A program made the position numbers and the translations under genes. A DNA stretch of 24,065 nucleotides. Source: Flavobacterium sp. (lineage in GTDB: Bacteria; Bacteroidota; Bacteroidia; Flavobacteriales; Flavobacteriaceae). A model generated the notes under the pieces. It saw nothing but the letters and a program-made list of their open reading frames with translations, searched no databases and was not told where the DNA came from. The stretch lies in the NCBI GenBank assembly GCA_018062725.1, contig JAGORP010000023.1, positions 1-24,065 of the forward strand, in the 5' to 3' direction. This document shows positions 23,541-24,065 of the stretch, in pieces (within the stretch, counting starts at the first letter, position 1; every line of letters begins with the position of its first letter).

Positions 23541-24065
23541 TGGAACATCAAGATAATTTATTCGAACAATTTAAAAAGGCGGCCGATACTTCGGAAACCA
23601 AAGACTTTCCCGGAATGGAAAAAGTATGGTCGCGTGTTGATGCCAAACTGGACACTCAGGTGTATGTCGAGCAAAAAAACACTAACATTTCTTGGAAAAA
23701 ATTTGCGGTAGCGGCTTCTGTAGTAGTCGGAACAATGTTTGCCTATCAATTTTTAAAAGAAGAAGAAAAAACAATACAATCGCCACAAAATTCGGTTGTA
23801 GTAAAGGATACAATCTCTTCCAAAATTACAGAAGATAAAACTGCAGTTGTTGCTACCGAAAATGATAGTCCGTTAGACAAAGTAAAAGCTGAAAAAATAT
23901 TAGAAAAACAAATCAACAATCTCACCCCTGTAGCGATAAATGAAACTTCGTCAACCTCAAAAGTAGAAAAAGCAGCCGTAGTTATAAGTCCGATGGCAGC
24001 ACCAGTAAAAGAAGAAAAAGAAGAAAATGTCAATTTAAGCCGACAAGTTTACGGTACTATTGGAG
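23540..24065 (+). CDS. Membrane-anchored partner of the ECF sigma factor (partial)
   Basis: The frame is open from the ATG at 23540 to the window end (175 codons seen), so the C-terminus is missing. The first 50 residues are charged and helical (LFEQFKKAADTSETKDFPGM, then EKVWSRVDAKLD), the likely sigma-contact region; one transmembrane segment follows (WKKFAVAASVVVGTMFAYQF, 52-71), then a long Lys/Glu/Ser/Thr/Val-rich region that is probably disordered and periplasmic. No zinc-anti-sigma HxxxCxxC motif is present. From memory, proteins in this position in Flavobacterium carry a C-terminal TonB-plug-like domain, but that part would lie outside the window. Overlap with the sigma gene implies translational coupling. 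Confidence 0.75.
   Translation, partial: MEHQDNLFEQFKKAADTSETKDFPGMEKVWSRVDAKLDTQVYVEQKNTNISWKKFAVAASVVVGTMFAYQFLKEEEKTIQSPQNSVVVKDTISSKITEDKTAVVATENDSPLDKVKAEKILEKQINNLTPVAINETSSTSKVEKAAVVISPMAAPVKEEKEENVNLSRQVYGTIG

Overview
The window looks like a stretch of a Flavobacterium-type chromosome (Bacteroidota, Flavobacteriia). Three things point there: the AT-rich coding sequence; the recurrent Bacteroidota promoter form TTG-N19-22-TAnnTTTG ahead of many genes, with almost no Shine-Dalgarno sequences; and the protein set (long SecA, M16 peptidase, DUF2795, DUF6929-like and PPK2 proteins). It is mostly ordinary core genome. There is no integrase, transposase, CRISPR array, tRNA, rRNA or prophage, and no gap longer than 300 bases without a gene.

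Layout. 1-3441 (+): Uup-like ABC-F ATPase (GTG start at 66), a class I methyltransferase overlapping it by one base, and a MacB/LolD-type ABC ATPase. 3534-6461 (+): exported M16 zinc peptidase, closed by a strong terminator. 6634-7203 (+): PduO-type cobalamin adenosyltransferase. 7366-7587 (+): small DUF2795 protein. 7741-11094 (+): secA. 11169-13560 (+): exported protein of unknown function, an untracked 36-residue Lys-rich protein, and a zinc-ribbon methyltransferase, separated by three terminator hairpins with almost identical stems. 13715-14116 (+) is a 133-residue hypothetical gene that ends exactly where the convergent GlcD-like FAD oxidoreductase (14117-15520, -) ends. An SRPBCC membrane protein (15527-16462, -) lies upstream of that oxidoreductase. 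16665-17747 (+): MeaB GTPase. 17762-21070 (-): exported beta-propeller protein, TetR regulator, small acidic protein and MATE transporter. 21185-22060 (-): PPK2 kinase, divergent from a DUF6929-like protein (22098-22916, +). 23004-24065 (+): ECF sigma factor and a membrane-anchored partner cut by the window edge.

How genes work together. The adenosyltransferase and MeaB both serve adenosylcobalamin-dependent methylmalonyl-CoA mutase, which is not in the window. The TetR gene and the propeller gene each have a matching palindrome (ATACC-N4-GGTAT) in their promoters, which suggests a small autoregulated circuit. The sigma gene and its partner overlap (TAATG), as expected for an autoregulated ECF pair.

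Most unusual are the repeats. Heptamer tandem repeats of AATTCAY lie inside the methyltransferase gene (2362-2405), at the stop codon of the MATE gene (19685-19709) and just before secA (7711-7735). Several palindromic intergenic elements (17-42, 13599-13658, 16503-16520, 16549-16628) look like members of dispersed flavobacterial families. I found no convincing new multi-gene system. The best leads are the TetR circuit, the in-gene heptamer repeats, the structured element at 16.55 kb and the 36-residue protein.
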